Origin: Pseudomonas sp. WS 5079
GTDB taxonomy: Bacteria > Pseudomonadota > Gammaproteobacteria > Pseudomonadales > Pseudomonadaceae
Direction: 5' to 3'
DNA length: 64,000 bases
Assembly (NCBI RefSeq): GCF_012985465.1
Contig: NZ_JAAQWN010000006.1
Location: forward strand, 400,561-464,560
This document shows, piece after piece, positions 1 through 7,676 of the stretch (position 1 is its first letter; the number at the start of each line of letters is the position of its first letter). Under the pieces are notes generated by a model. It was not told where the DNA came from, did not search any database, and was given only the letters and a program-made list of their open reading frames with translations. The translations under genes and the position numbers were made by a program.

Positions 1-1008
1 GGCATCGAAGATCACCGAGGCGGAGTCGGCGCCGGTGTGCTGGGCGATCACCGGGATCTTGTTGCGCTCGCCCCACACCTGCAATTGCTCCACGGCAGCG
101 GCGCGGAAGGTGTCACCGGCGGCGAGCATGACTTTCTTGCCTTCCAGTTGCAGCTTCTTCGCCAACTTGCCGATGGTGGTGGTCTTGCCGGCGCCGTTGA
201 CGCCAACCACCAGGATCACAAAGGGTTTTTTCTCGGTAATCACCAGCGGCGCTTCCACTGGCTTGAGCATGGCGGCCAGTTCGGCCTGCAATGACTTATA
301 GAGCGCGTCGGCGTCGGTGAGCTGCTTGCGCGCGACCTTCTGGGTCAGGCTCTGGATGATCACGGCGGTGGCTTCGACGCCCACGTCAGCGGTCAGCAGG
401 CGGGTCTCGATATCTTCGAGCAACTCGTCATCGATGATCTTTTTGCCGAGGAACAGGCTGGCCATGCCTTCGCCGATGCTTGCGCTGGTCTTGCTCAGGC
501 CTTGCTTGAGTCGGGCGAAGAAGCCGGTCTTGCTGGTTTCGGCAGGTGCGGTGGCAGGCTCGGCAACTACGGCTACGGGCTCGACAATCACCGGTTCGAC
601 CACAACGGGCAGGGGCTCGGCGACCACCTCGACCGGCTCCACAACCACAGGAATCGGTGGTGCCACATGTTCGGCCTGCACATCCTCGACCAGCGCGACA
701 GGCTCTTCAGCCACCGGCAATGGCGGCCACGGCTTGTGCTCTGGCTCTGGCTCTGGCGCAGCCTCCACCACCGGCTGCAAGACCGGCTCGGCGATAGGCA
801 GCACCACAGGCGCCGGCGCCTCGACGACAGGCTCGGCCACCGGTTCAATCGCAGGTTGCGCCTGCAAAACAGGCTCGGATACGGGCTCAGGTTGGACTTG
901 CGGCTGTTCGACGACGGTTTCCTGCGGCTTTTTGCGCAGCCATCCGAACAGGCCTTTTTTTTCGCCAGCCGCAGCTGGGCTCTTCTTGTCGTCGTTGGAA
1001 CCAAACAT
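1..1008 (-). CDS. ftsY: Signal recognition particle receptor FtsY (3' end outside window)
   Basis: This is the membrane-associated GTPase that receives SRP-ribosome complexes and hands them to the Sec translocon. The ATG is at 1008 and 336 codons are visible; the C-terminal part of the G domain lies beyond base 1. After a short basic start (FGWLRKK) comes an acidic low-complexity region, about residues 25-165, with many Glu-Pro-Val units; this is the variable A domain. The N domain follows (about 175-260), then the P-loop GVNGAGKTTT near residue 268 and the DTFRAAA motif near 300, both diagnostic of SRP GTPases. It is divergent from the M16 peptidase pair. In many proteobacteria ftsY leads an ftsYEX operon, which would lie to the left; I cannot see it. 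Confidence 0.97.
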   Translation of the reverse strand, partial: MFGSNDDKKSPAAAGEKKGLFGWLRKKPQETVVEQPQVQPEPVSEPVLQAQPAIEPVAEPVVEAPAPVVLPIAEPVLQPVVEAAPEPEPEHKPWPPLPVAEEPVALVEDVQAEHVAPPIPVVVEPVEVVAEPLPVVVEPVIVEPVAVVAEPATAPAETSKTGFFARLKQGLSKTSASIGEGMASLFLGKKIIDDELLEDIETRLLTADVGVEATAVIIQSLTQKVARKQLTDADALYKSLQAELAAMLKPVEAPLVITEKKPFVILVVGVNGAGKTTTIGKLAKKLQLEGKKVMLAAGDTFRAAAVEQLQVWGERNKIPVIAQHTGADSASVIFDA

Positions 1009-1349
1009 GGAGGACGGCTATCTCACGGTAGCGACGCGCCAAGGTGGCGCCTCGGTAAATAATATTCGATGCGCAACAGACTGTTTTTTAGCCAGCTTGT
1101 TCATGCGCAGTATTTTGTGAGGCGTGAATACAGCCTCAACAAATCGATTCAATATAGGACTGAAGCGATAAAATCGGCGAAAAGCGGATTAAAACCGGGG
1201 AACCCCACGGATAACTCCATCTTCACGACGACTGGATCCGAAACGATATGACAGCCGCAGTGGCCGCCGCTAATACGGACCAGTATCCTAGCACCTCCTC
1301 GCCCGCCGACGCTAAGACCAAGCGGGCAGCCCAACAGGTTTAAAAACGA
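1009..1349. other. Divergent intergenic region between ftsY and the M16 peptidase pair
   Basis: The 341 bases separate two divergent starts and should hold both promoters. Reading toward ftsY there is an AT-rich TATTAT hexamer around 1058-1063, but I see no convincing -35 partner. Short frames here have no recognisable protein features. I see no repeat, RNA gene or strong terminator. Confidence 0.5.
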
Positions 1350-2705
1350 ATGAATGCTCTAGCCCGCCGCGCCGCAGGCCTGCTGCTCAGCACAGTTTGT
1401 CTGCCCCTTTCAGCCTTGGCTGCCGACCCTCAACCCACCCATGAATTCACCCTGGACAACGGCCTCAAGGTCGTCGTGCGCGAAGACCATCGCGCTCCGG
1501 TGGTGGTCTCGCAGGTCTGGTACAAGGTCGGCTCCAGCTATGAAACCCCTGGCCAGACCGGTTTGTCCCATGCCTTGGAACACATGATGTTCAAGGGCAG
1601 CTCCAAGACCGGCCCAGGCGAAGCTTCGTTGATCCTGCGCGACCTGGGCGCCGAAGAAAACGCCTTCACCAGCGACGACTACACCGCCTACTACCAAGTG
1701 CTGGCCCGCGACCGCCTGGGCGTGGCCCTGGAACTGGAAGCCGACCGCATGGCTACCCTGCGCCTGCCGGCCGACGAATTCAGCCGCGAGATCGAAGTCA
1801 TCAAGGAAGAGCGCCGCCTGCGCACCGATGACAACCCGATGTCCAAGGCCTTCGAACGCTTCAAGGCCATGGCCTACCCGGCCAGCGGCTACCACACGCC
1901 GACCATCGGCTGGATGGCCGACCTGGACCGCATGAAGGTCGAGGAACTGCGCCACTGGTACCAATCCTGGTACGTGCCGAACAACGCCACCCTGGTAGTG
2001 GTCGGCGACGTGACCCCGGACGAGGTGAAAACCCTGGCCCAGCGTTACTTCGGCCCGATCCCCAAGCGTGACGTGCCACCGGCGAAAAAGCCCCTGGAAT
2101 TGGCCGCGCCGGGCGAACGCCTGCTGACCATGCACGTGCAGACCCAATTGCCGAGCGTCATCCTGGGCTTCAACGTACCGGGCCTGGCCACTGCCGAAGA
2201 CAAGCGTTCGGTCAACGCCCTGCGCCTGATCTCGGCACTGCTCGATGGCGGCTACAGCGCGCGCATCCCGAGCCAGCTGGAGCGCGGTGAAGAACTGGTG
2301 TCCGCCGCCTCGACCAACTACGACGCCTACACCCGCGGCGACAGCCTGTTCACCTTGAGCGCCACGCCCAACCAGCAGAAGCAGAAAACCGTGGCCCAGG
2401 CCGAAGCCGGGCTCTGGCGCCTGCTGGACGAACTCAAGGCCAAGCCACCGACCGCCGAGGAACTGGAGCGTATTCGCGCCCAGGTCATTGCCGGCGTGGT
2501 CTACGAGCGCGACTCCATCACCAGCCAGGCCACGGCCATTGGCTCCCTGGAAACGGTCGGCCTGTCGTGGAAGCTCATGGACACAGAGCTGGCCGAACTG
2601 CAGAGCGTGACGCCCGAGGACATCCAGAAAGCCGCGCGTACGTATTTCACCCGCGAACGCCTGAGTGTCGCCCATGTCATGCCCGAGGAGACCACTCATG
2701 AGTGA
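1350..2705 (+). CDS. M16 family zinc metallopeptidase, catalytic subunit (pitrilysin-like)
   Basis: A 451-residue exported peptidase. It begins with a signal peptide ending about ALA-ADP near residue 25, so it should act in the periplasm. The inverted zinc motif HxxEH is present as His74-Ala-Leu-Glu77-His78, and the distal glutamates of the M16 family lie in the EIEVIKEERR stretch near 149-155. The second half (from about 210) is the inactive M16_C repeat. The gene overlaps the next M16 gene by 8 bases, so the two are translationally coupled; in this family a catalytic and a non-catalytic subunit commonly form a heterodimer. The natural substrate is unknown to me; peptide or signal-peptide turnover is a family-level guess. 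Confidence 0.9.
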   Translation: MNALARRAAGLLLSTVCLPLSALAADPQPTHEFTLDNGLKVVVREDHRAPVVVSQVWYKVGSSYETPGQTGLSHALEHMMFKGSSKTGPGEASLILRDLGAEENAFTSDDYTAYYQVLARDRLGVALELEADRMATLRLPADEFSREIEVIKEERRLRTDDNPMSKAFERFKAMAYPASGYHTPTIGWMADLDRMKVEELRHWYQSWYVPNNATLVVVGDVTPDEVKTLAQRYFGPIPKRDVPPAKKPLELAAPGERLLTMHVQTQLPSVILGFNVPGLATAEDKRSVNALRLISALLDGGYSARIPSQLERGEELVSAASTNYDAYTRGDSLFTLSATPNQQKQKTVAQAEAGLWRLLDELKAKPPTAEELERIRAQVIAGVVYERDSITSQATAIGSLETVGLSWKLMDTELAELQSVTPEDIQKAARTYFTRERLSVAHVMPEETTHE

Positions 2706-4188
2706 TAGCAAAAACAACCGCCTGGTGCTGCCTGGCCTGATCGTCGTGACCCTGGTGGCAGCGGTCGCGGTGTATATCGGTCGCCCGGATGATTCCGTCG
2801 CCAGCCCAGCGCTGGAGCAGGCCAAGTCCAGCAAGACCCTGCAATCCCTGGCGGAACTGGACGGCAAGAACCCGACCAATCGCCAGCTCAACGTGCAGAC
2901 CTGGAACACCGCCGAGGGCGCCAAGGTGCTGTTCGTCGAGGCCCATGAGCTACCGATGTTCGACATGCGCATCCTGTTCGCCGCCGGCAGCAGCCAGGAC
3001 GGCAACACGCCGGGCCTGGCGCTGCTGACCAACGCCATGCTCAACGAAGGCGTGCCGGGCAAGGATGTGGGGCAGATTGCCGCCGGTTTTGAAGGCCTGG
3101 GCGCGGATTTCAGCAACGGTGCCTACCGCGACATGGCGCTGGTGTCGCTGCGCAGCCTCAGTGCCGCCGACAAGCGCGAGGCCGCCCTCACGCTGTTTGA
3201 CCAGGTGATCGGCCAGCCGACCTTCCCTGCCGACTCCCTGGCGCGGATCAAGAACCAGTTGCTGGCAGGCTTCGAGTACCAGAAACAGAACCCGAGCAAG
3301 CTGGCGAGCATCGAGCTGTTCAAGCGCCTGTACGGCGATCATCCCTATGCGCACCCGAGCGAAGGCACACCAGAGAGCGTACCGGCCATTACCCAGGCAC
3401 AGTTGAAGGCATTCCACGCCAAGGCCTACGCCGCCGGCAACGCGGTGATCGCGATGGTCGGCGACCTGTCCCGTGCCGACGCCGAAGCCATGGCAGCCAA
3501 GGTGTCCGCGTCCCTGCCCAAGGGCCCGGCACTGGCGAAAATCGCCGAGCCGACCGAGCCCAAGGCCGGCCTGGGGCACATCGAGTTTCCCTCCAAGCAG
3601 ACGCACTTGCTGTTCGCGCAACTGGGCATCGACCGTGCCGACCCGGACTACGCCGCCCTGTCCCTGGGCAACCAGATCCTTGGCGGCGGTGGCTTTGGCA
3701 CCCGCTTGATGAGCGAGGTGCGCGAGAAGCGCGGCCTGACCTATGGCGTGTACTCCGGCTTCTCGCCGATGCAGGTACGTGGCCCCTTCATGATCAACCT
3801 GCAGACCCGCGCCGAAATGAGCGGCGGCACCTTGCGCCTGGTGGAGCAAGTGCTGGCCGACTACCTCAAGACCGGGCCGACGCAAAAAGAATTGGATGAC
3901 GCCAAGCGTGAACTGGCCGGCAGCTTCCCGCTGTCTACCGCGAGCAACGCCGATATCGTCGGGCAACTGGGCGCCATGGGTTTCTACAACCTGCCGCTCA
4001 ATTACCTGGAAGACTTCATGAAGCAATCCCAGGCCCTGACCACCGAACAGGTCAAGGCTGCACTGAACAAGCACTTGAGCAGCGATAAAATGGTGATCGT
4101 GACCGCTGGTCCCACCACCGCGCAAAAGCCACTACCGCCCCCCACTGATAAACCTGCCGAGCAGCCGCTCGGGGTTCCGGAGCATTAA
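2698..4188 (+). CDS. M16 family peptidase-like protein, probable non-catalytic partner subunit
   Basis: The ATG at 2698 lies inside the end of the preceding gene and gives 496 residues. A single hydrophobic segment at about residues 10-27 suggests a signal anchor or signal peptide. The fold is M16, but the HxxEH zinc motif is missing: the corresponding stretch reads GLALLTNAMLNEG. The C-terminal half keeps the Arg/Tyr substrate-binding stretch (REKRGLTYGVYSGF) typical of the partner subunit of two-component M16 peptidases. The C-terminus is proline-rich. Its stop codon overlaps the rsmD start (TAATG), so all three genes look like one transcription unit. That this protein is inactive alone is an inference from the missing motif. 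Confidence 0.88.
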   Translation: MSDSKNNRLVLPGLIVVTLVAAVAVYIGRPDDSVASPALEQAKSSKTLQSLAELDGKNPTNRQLNVQTWNTAEGAKVLFVEAHELPMFDMRILFAAGSSQDGNTPGLALLTNAMLNEGVPGKDVGQIAAGFEGLGADFSNGAYRDMALVSLRSLSAADKREAALTLFDQVIGQPTFPADSLARIKNQLLAGFEYQKQNPSKLASIELFKRLYGDHPYAHPSEGTPESVPAITQAQLKAFHAKAYAAGNAVIAMVGDLSRADAEAMAAKVSASLPKGPALAKIAEPTEPKAGLGHIEFPSKQTHLLFAQLGIDRADPDYAALSLGNQILGGGGFGTRLMSEVREKRGLTYGVYSGFSPMQVRGPFMINLQTRAEMSGGTLRLVEQVLADYLKTGPTQKELDDAKRELAGSFPLSTASNADIVGQLGAMGFYNLPLNYLEDFMKQSQALTTEQVKAALNKHLSSDKMVIVTAGPTTAQKPLPPPTDKPAEQPLGVPEH

Positions 4189-4802
4189 TGGCTAGTCCAT
4201 CGCGCCCTAAAAAACCTGTCCACAACGTTCATAACGGTGTGGGCCAACTGCGCATCATTGGCGGCCAATGGCGCAGCCGCAAGCTGAGCTTCCCCGATGT
4301 CGTGGGCCTGCGCCCGACCCCGGACCGGGTCCGCGAGACCCTGTTCAACTGGCTCGCGCCGTACATCGAAGGGGCCAAGGTGCTTGACCCGTTCGCCGGC
4401 AGCGGCGCGCTGTTTCTCGAGTCGCTGTCCCGTGGCGCCGCCCTGGGCCAGGCGCTGGACGCGAGCAACGTGGCGGTTTCCAGCCTGCGTGAACACCTGG
4501 GCACCCTGCGTTGCACCACCGGTCACGTCCAAACCGCCGATGCCCTGCGCTACCTGGAAACCCAGCCGGCCAGTGCATTCGACGTGGTGTTCCTCGACCC
4601 GCCGTTCAACCAGAACCTGCTGCCGACCGTCTGCACCCTGCTGGAAGAGCGCCAATGGCTGGCCGATGACGCCTGGGTCTACACCGAAAGCGAAACCGCG
4701 CCATCAACCCTGGGCCTGCCGGGCAACTGGCGCCTGCACCGCGAGCAAAAGTCCGGGCGGGTGTATTACGCGTTGTGGCAACGTACGGCTCTGACCCACT
4801 GA
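4188..4802 (+). CDS. rsmD: 16S rRNA (guanine(966)-N(2))-methyltransferase RsmD
   Basis: A 204-residue class I SAM-dependent methyltransferase that modifies G966 of 16S rRNA in the 30S subunit. The basic N-terminal tail is followed by RIIGGQWR and the RPTPDRVRETLFNWL stretch typical of RsmD. The SAM site DPFAGSGALFLESLSRGA is near residues 66-83, and the catalytic DPPF motif is at about 136-139. Length matches the family. The ATG at 4188 shares one base with the stop of the upstream peptidase gene, so translation is coupled. In other gammaproteobacteria rsmD sits next to ftsY, consistent with the divergent ftsY here. Confidence 0.96.
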   Translation: MASPSRPKKPVHNVHNGVGQLRIIGGQWRSRKLSFPDVVGLRPTPDRVRETLFNWLAPYIEGAKVLDPFAGSGALFLESLSRGAALGQALDASNVAVSSLREHLGTLRCTTGHVQTADALRYLETQPASAFDVVFLDPPFNQNLLPTVCTLLEERQWLADDAWVYTESETAPSTLGLPGNWRLHREQKSGRVYYALWQRTALTH

Positions 4803-4807
4803 AAACG

Positions 4808-4849
4808 CTGTAGGCGCGAGTTTGTCTGCGGGCAGGCCCGCGCCTACAG
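4808..4849. repeat. Short imperfect hairpin resembling a decayed REP element
   Basis: The arms CTGTAGGCGCG and CGCGCCTACAG are perfect complements, with about 20 bases between them. The loop contains CGGGCAGGCCCG-like sequence reminiscent of the REP core. It fills the gap between rsmD and the hydrolase gene and ends only 11 bases before the latter's ATG, so it could affect that gene's translation. Confidence 0.55.
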
Positions 4850-4860
4850 GACAGGTATTC

Positions 4861-5856
4861 ATGACACCGCCAGCAAACCGCTTCACCCCCGCCTTCGGCC
4901 TCGGCAACCCACATCTGCAAACGCTGTGGGGCCCGCTCTGGCGCCCCACCACCCACCTCGAGCGCCAGCGCGAGCGCCTGTGGCTGGAAGATGGCGATTT
5001 TCTCGACCTCGACTGGCACGGCCCCCACGACCCGCATGCGCCCTTGGTGCTGGTGCTGCACGGGCTGACCGGTTCGTCCAACTCGCCCTACGTTGCCGGC
5101 CTGCAAAAAGCCCTGGCCAGCCAGGGCTGGGCCAGTGTCGCGCTGAATTGGCGTGGCTGCTCCGGCGAACCCAACCTGTTGGCCCGCAGTTACCACTCCG
5201 GCGCCAGTGAAGACCTGGCCGCCGCCATCGCGCACCTGCGGGCCAAGCGACCCTTGGCGCCTCTGTATGCCGTGGGTTACTCCCTGGGCGGCAATGTGCT
5301 GCTCAAGCACCTGGGCGAAACCGGCGACCACTGCGGCCTGCAAGGCGCGGCGGCGGTATCGGTGCCGTTTCGCCTGGATCAGTGCGCCGACCGCATCGGC
5401 CTGGGCTTCTCACGGGTCTATCAGAAGCACTTCATGCGCGAGATGCTCAGCTATATCCGGGTCAAGCAGCGCCAATTCACCCAGGACGGGCGCGAAGACG
5501 CACTGAAGACCCTGGCCGATCTGGGCTCGCTGGAGAAGATGCGCACATTCTGGGATTTTGATGGGCGCGTCACCGCACCGCTGCATGGCTACCTGAGCGC
5601 CGAGGACTATTACCGGCGGGCGTCGAGTCGTTACTTCCTGGGGGAGATTCGCACGCCAACGCTGATCATCCAGGCGGCGGATGATCCTTTTGTGTTTGCC
5701 CACAGCTTGCCCCAGGCCAGCGAACTGTCGGACTGCATCGAGTTTGAACTGCAGGCCAAGGGTGGGCATGTGGGGTTTGTCGAGGGTTCGCTGAAGACGC
5801 CTGGGTACTACCTGGAGCGGCGGATCCCGCATTGGTTACGGGTAAAACACGGTTAA
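4861..5856 (+). CDS. YheT-like alpha/beta hydrolase
   Basis: A 331-residue cytoplasmic alpha/beta hydrolase of the YheT/embryogenesis-associated EMB8 family. The N-terminus (FTPAFGLGNPHLQTLWGPL) is characteristic of YheT. The oxyanion-region motif HGLTGSSNSPY follows near residues 68-78, the nucleophile elbow is GYS141LGGN, the acid is probably in IQAADDPF, and the histidine in KGGHVGF. I chose the ATG at 4861 because homologues begin at this point; an upstream in-frame ATG at 4822 would translate the hairpin. The substrate is unknown; a short-chain ester is plausible for the family. Confidence 0.9.
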   Translation: MTPPANRFTPAFGLGNPHLQTLWGPLWRPTTHLERQRERLWLEDGDFLDLDWHGPHDPHAPLVLVLHGLTGSSNSPYVAGLQKALASQGWASVALNWRGCSGEPNLLARSYHSGASEDLAAAIAHLRAKRPLAPLYAVGYSLGGNVLLKHLGETGDHCGLQGAAAVSVPFRLDQCADRIGLGFSRVYQKHFMREMLSYIRVKQRQFTQDGREDALKTLADLGSLEKMRTFWDFDGRVTAPLHGYLSAEDYYRRASSRYFLGEIRTPTLIIQAADDPFVFAHSLPQASELSDCIEFELQAKGGHVGFVEGSLKTPGYYLERRIPHWLRVKHG

Positions 5857-5860
5857 TCAT

Positions 5861-5948
5861 GTGGGAGCGGGCTTGCTCGCGAATGCGGCGTTTCAGCTAA
5901 TAAATTCGGTGGCTGGCACACCGCATTCGCGGGCAAGCCCGCTCCTAC
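5861..5948. repeat. REP inverted pair (REPIN-like), GGAGCGGGCTTGC type
   Basis: Two inverted copies of the core GTGGGAGCGGGCTTGC plus CTCGCGAATGCGG flank an unrelated centre of about 30 bases. The element sits between the convergent 3' ends of the hydrolase gene and sseA. Confidence 0.9.
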
Positions 5949-5969
5949 ATTTGATCGGGGATTACCCAC

Positions 5970-6824
5970 TTAATCGCCGGTAGCAATTTCGCGCTGCGGA
6001 TCATTGATCCACTCACTCCACGACCCCGCATACAACTTGCCCAACGGATACCCCGCCAGGCTCAAGGCAAACAGGTTGTGGCACGCCGTCACACCCGAGC
6101 CGCAATACGCCACCAATTCCTGGGGCGAGCGGCCTTGCAGCTTTTCTGTAAACCGTTGCTTGAGCTGCGACACCGGCAAGAAGCGCCCGTCACTGCCCAG
6201 GTTCTCGCTGAACGCCGCACATTGCGCGCCGGGAATATGCCCGGCAATCGGGTCAATGGGTTCCACTTCACCGCGAAAGCGCGGCAAGGCACGGGCGTCG
6301 ATCAAGGTCAGGCCCGGCTGGCCCAGACGTTTTTGCAGGTGCTCGGCGTCCAGCAGAAGATGGTTGTCCGGGCTGCCGGCAAAGGTGCCAGGCTCGGTGC
6401 TCGGCGCATCCAGGCTCAAGGGGAAACCGGCGCTGTGCCAGGCCTTCAGGCCACCATCGAGGATCGACACACCGTCACGCTTGCCCAGCCACACCAGCAG
6501 CCACCAGGCACGGGCGGCAAACGCGCCAGGGCCGTCGTCATACAGCACGATTTCGCTGTCGGCATTGACGCCCCAGGCCTGTAACTGCTGGACCAGCACC
6601 TGGGGCGCCGGCAGCGGATGGCGACCAGTCACGCCCTTGGTCACTGGCCCACTGAGATGGCGCTCCAGGTCCGCATACTGCGCCCCCTCGATATGCCCTT
6701 CGGCATAGCTGCAACGCCCGTAATCCGGGTCTTCCAGGGCAAAACGGCAATCGAGGATGACTAAGCCTGCGTGCTGCTGGCGTTCGGCCAGTTGTTCCGG
6801 GCTGATCAGTTGCGCAAGCGGCAT
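5970..6824 (-). CDS. sseA: Sulfurtransferase with two rhodanese domains (3-mercaptopyruvate or thiosulfate type)
   Basis: A 284-residue protein with tandem rhodanese domains. The N-terminal inactive domain begins LISPEQLAERQQ and contains LVILDCRF; the C-terminal domain carries the active-site loop Cys241-GSGVTA. The CGSGVTA loop is usual for 3-mercaptopyruvate sulfurtransferases, whereas thiosulfate enzymes often have CRKGVTA, so the mercaptopyruvate activity is favoured but not certain. It moves sulfane sulfur from 3-mercaptopyruvate to cyanide or thiols in the cytoplasm. It lies downstream of laoR on the same strand with a 33-base gap, so the two may be co-transcribed. Confidence 0.9.
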   Translation of the reverse strand: MPLAQLISPEQLAERQQHAGLVILDCRFALEDPDYGRCSYAEGHIEGAQYADLERHLSGPVTKGVTGRHPLPAPQVLVQQLQAWGVNADSEIVLYDDGPGAFAARAWWLLVWLGKRDGVSILDGGLKAWHSAGFPLSLDAPSTEPGTFAGSPDNHLLLDAEHLQKRLGQPGLTLIDARALPRFRGEVEPIDPIAGHIPGAQCAAFSENLGSDGRFLPVSQLKQRFTEKLQGRSPQELVAYCGSGVTACHNLFALSLAGYPLGKLYAGSWSEWINDPQREIATGD

Positions 6825-6857
6825 GACGGACTCCTGGAAATACGTTCGGGAAAGGGC

Positions 6858-7529
6858 CTACTTCACTTCTTCCAGTGCCTGACTTAGAGGCACGTAAAAT
6901 TCTTTGAACAACGCGTCCACGGCTTCTTTGGCCTGGGGCGTGATAAACCCCGCCTCCAGCACCAGCACCTGATACACCCCGCGCTTGATCGCCTCGGCAC
7001 TCAGGTGTGCGGAGTTCTCGTTGGTGGTGCACAAAAAGCGCACCCAGGAGGTGAGGATGATCCAGGCGTTGAGGGTCAAGGCTTCGGTCTGCACCGGGTC
7101 CATGTTCAGGATCCCGGCCTCGACAAACCCCCGGTAAATCGCGCCGCCCTGGATCAGGCAGCGCTGGGAAAAGCGCCGGTAGCCGGTGGCCAGTTCCGGG
7201 TCGCTTTCCAGCAGATGCTCAAGGTCGCGGTGCAAAAAGCGGTAGCGCCACATGCCGGCCAACACCGCCTGCAGGTAGAAGCGCTTGTCCTCGACCACCA
7301 TGGCCCGCCCCTGGGGCGGGCGCAGGAAGCTGTCTACCAGGGCCTCGTACTCGCGAAACAGCACGGCGATAATCGCCTGCTTGTTCGGGAAGTGGTAGTA
7401 CAGGTTGCCGGGGGATATTTCCATGTGGGCGGCAATATGGTTGGTGCTGATGCTGCGCTCGCCCTGCTGGTTGAACAGCTCCAGGCTGGTTTGCACAATG
7501 CGTTCGCTGGTCTTTACTCGTGGTGCCAT
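6858..7529 (-). CDS. laoR: TetR family repressor, probable LaoR
   Basis: A 223-residue TetR/AcrR-type regulator. The helix-turn-helix is at about residues 10-55 (RIVQTSLELFNQQGERSISTN then HMEISPGNLYYHFPNKQAI). The C-terminal ligand domain is unremarkable. I chose the ATG at 7529 (MAPRVKTSERIV) over one 30 bases upstream because it fits the family start. It is divergent from laoC-laoB-laoA, the arrangement of the P. aeruginosa LaoABCR system, where LaoR represses the operon and responds to long-chain oxidation intermediates. The shared 147-base promoter region contains a perfect short dyad at 7623-7638. Confidence 0.85.
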   Translation of the reverse strand: MAPRVKTSERIVQTSLELFNQQGERSISTNHIAAHMEISPGNLYYHFPNKQAIIAVLFREYEALVDSFLRPPQGRAMVVEDKRFYLQAVLAGMWRYRFLHRDLEHLLESDPELATGYRRFSQRCLIQGGAIYRGFVEAGILNMDPVQTEALTLNAWIILTSWVRFLCTTNENSAHLSAEAIKRGVYQVLVLEAGFITPQAKEAVDALFKEFYVPLSQALEEVK

Positions 7530-7613
7530 GGGGTATCGGCTTCTGGAATCCTGATGCAAACATCTTACGGTCTATCCTTGCCAGGATAAAACTGCATGTT
7601 GCCGCGAAGTCAT

Positions 7614-7642
7614 TTGACAAAATAGAGCAATAACTCTAAAAA
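7614..7642 (+). promoter_or_regulatory. Candidate laoCBA promoter with overlapping operator dyad
   Basis: A consensus -35 TTGACA lies at 7614-7619 and a weak -10-like TAAAAA at 7637-7642, with a 17-base spacer. The perfect dyad TAGAG-CAATAA-CTCTA (7623-7638) fills the spacer and touches the -10, a usual position for a TetR-family repressor. The assignment to LaoR is inference. Confidence 0.5.
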
Positions 7643-7676
7643 CGCAGGTATTCCAATAACAATCGGGAACTGCGCC

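Noticed and set aside
1410..3116. Open minus-strand frame of 568 codons opposite the M16 genes
   Set aside because: Composition is that of a high-GC antisense shadow; no motif, and the plus strand encodes clear M16 peptidases.
4822..4860. Upstream ATG extending the YheT-like hydrolase by 13 residues
   Set aside because: It would translate the intergenic hairpin; homologues begin at the later ATG.
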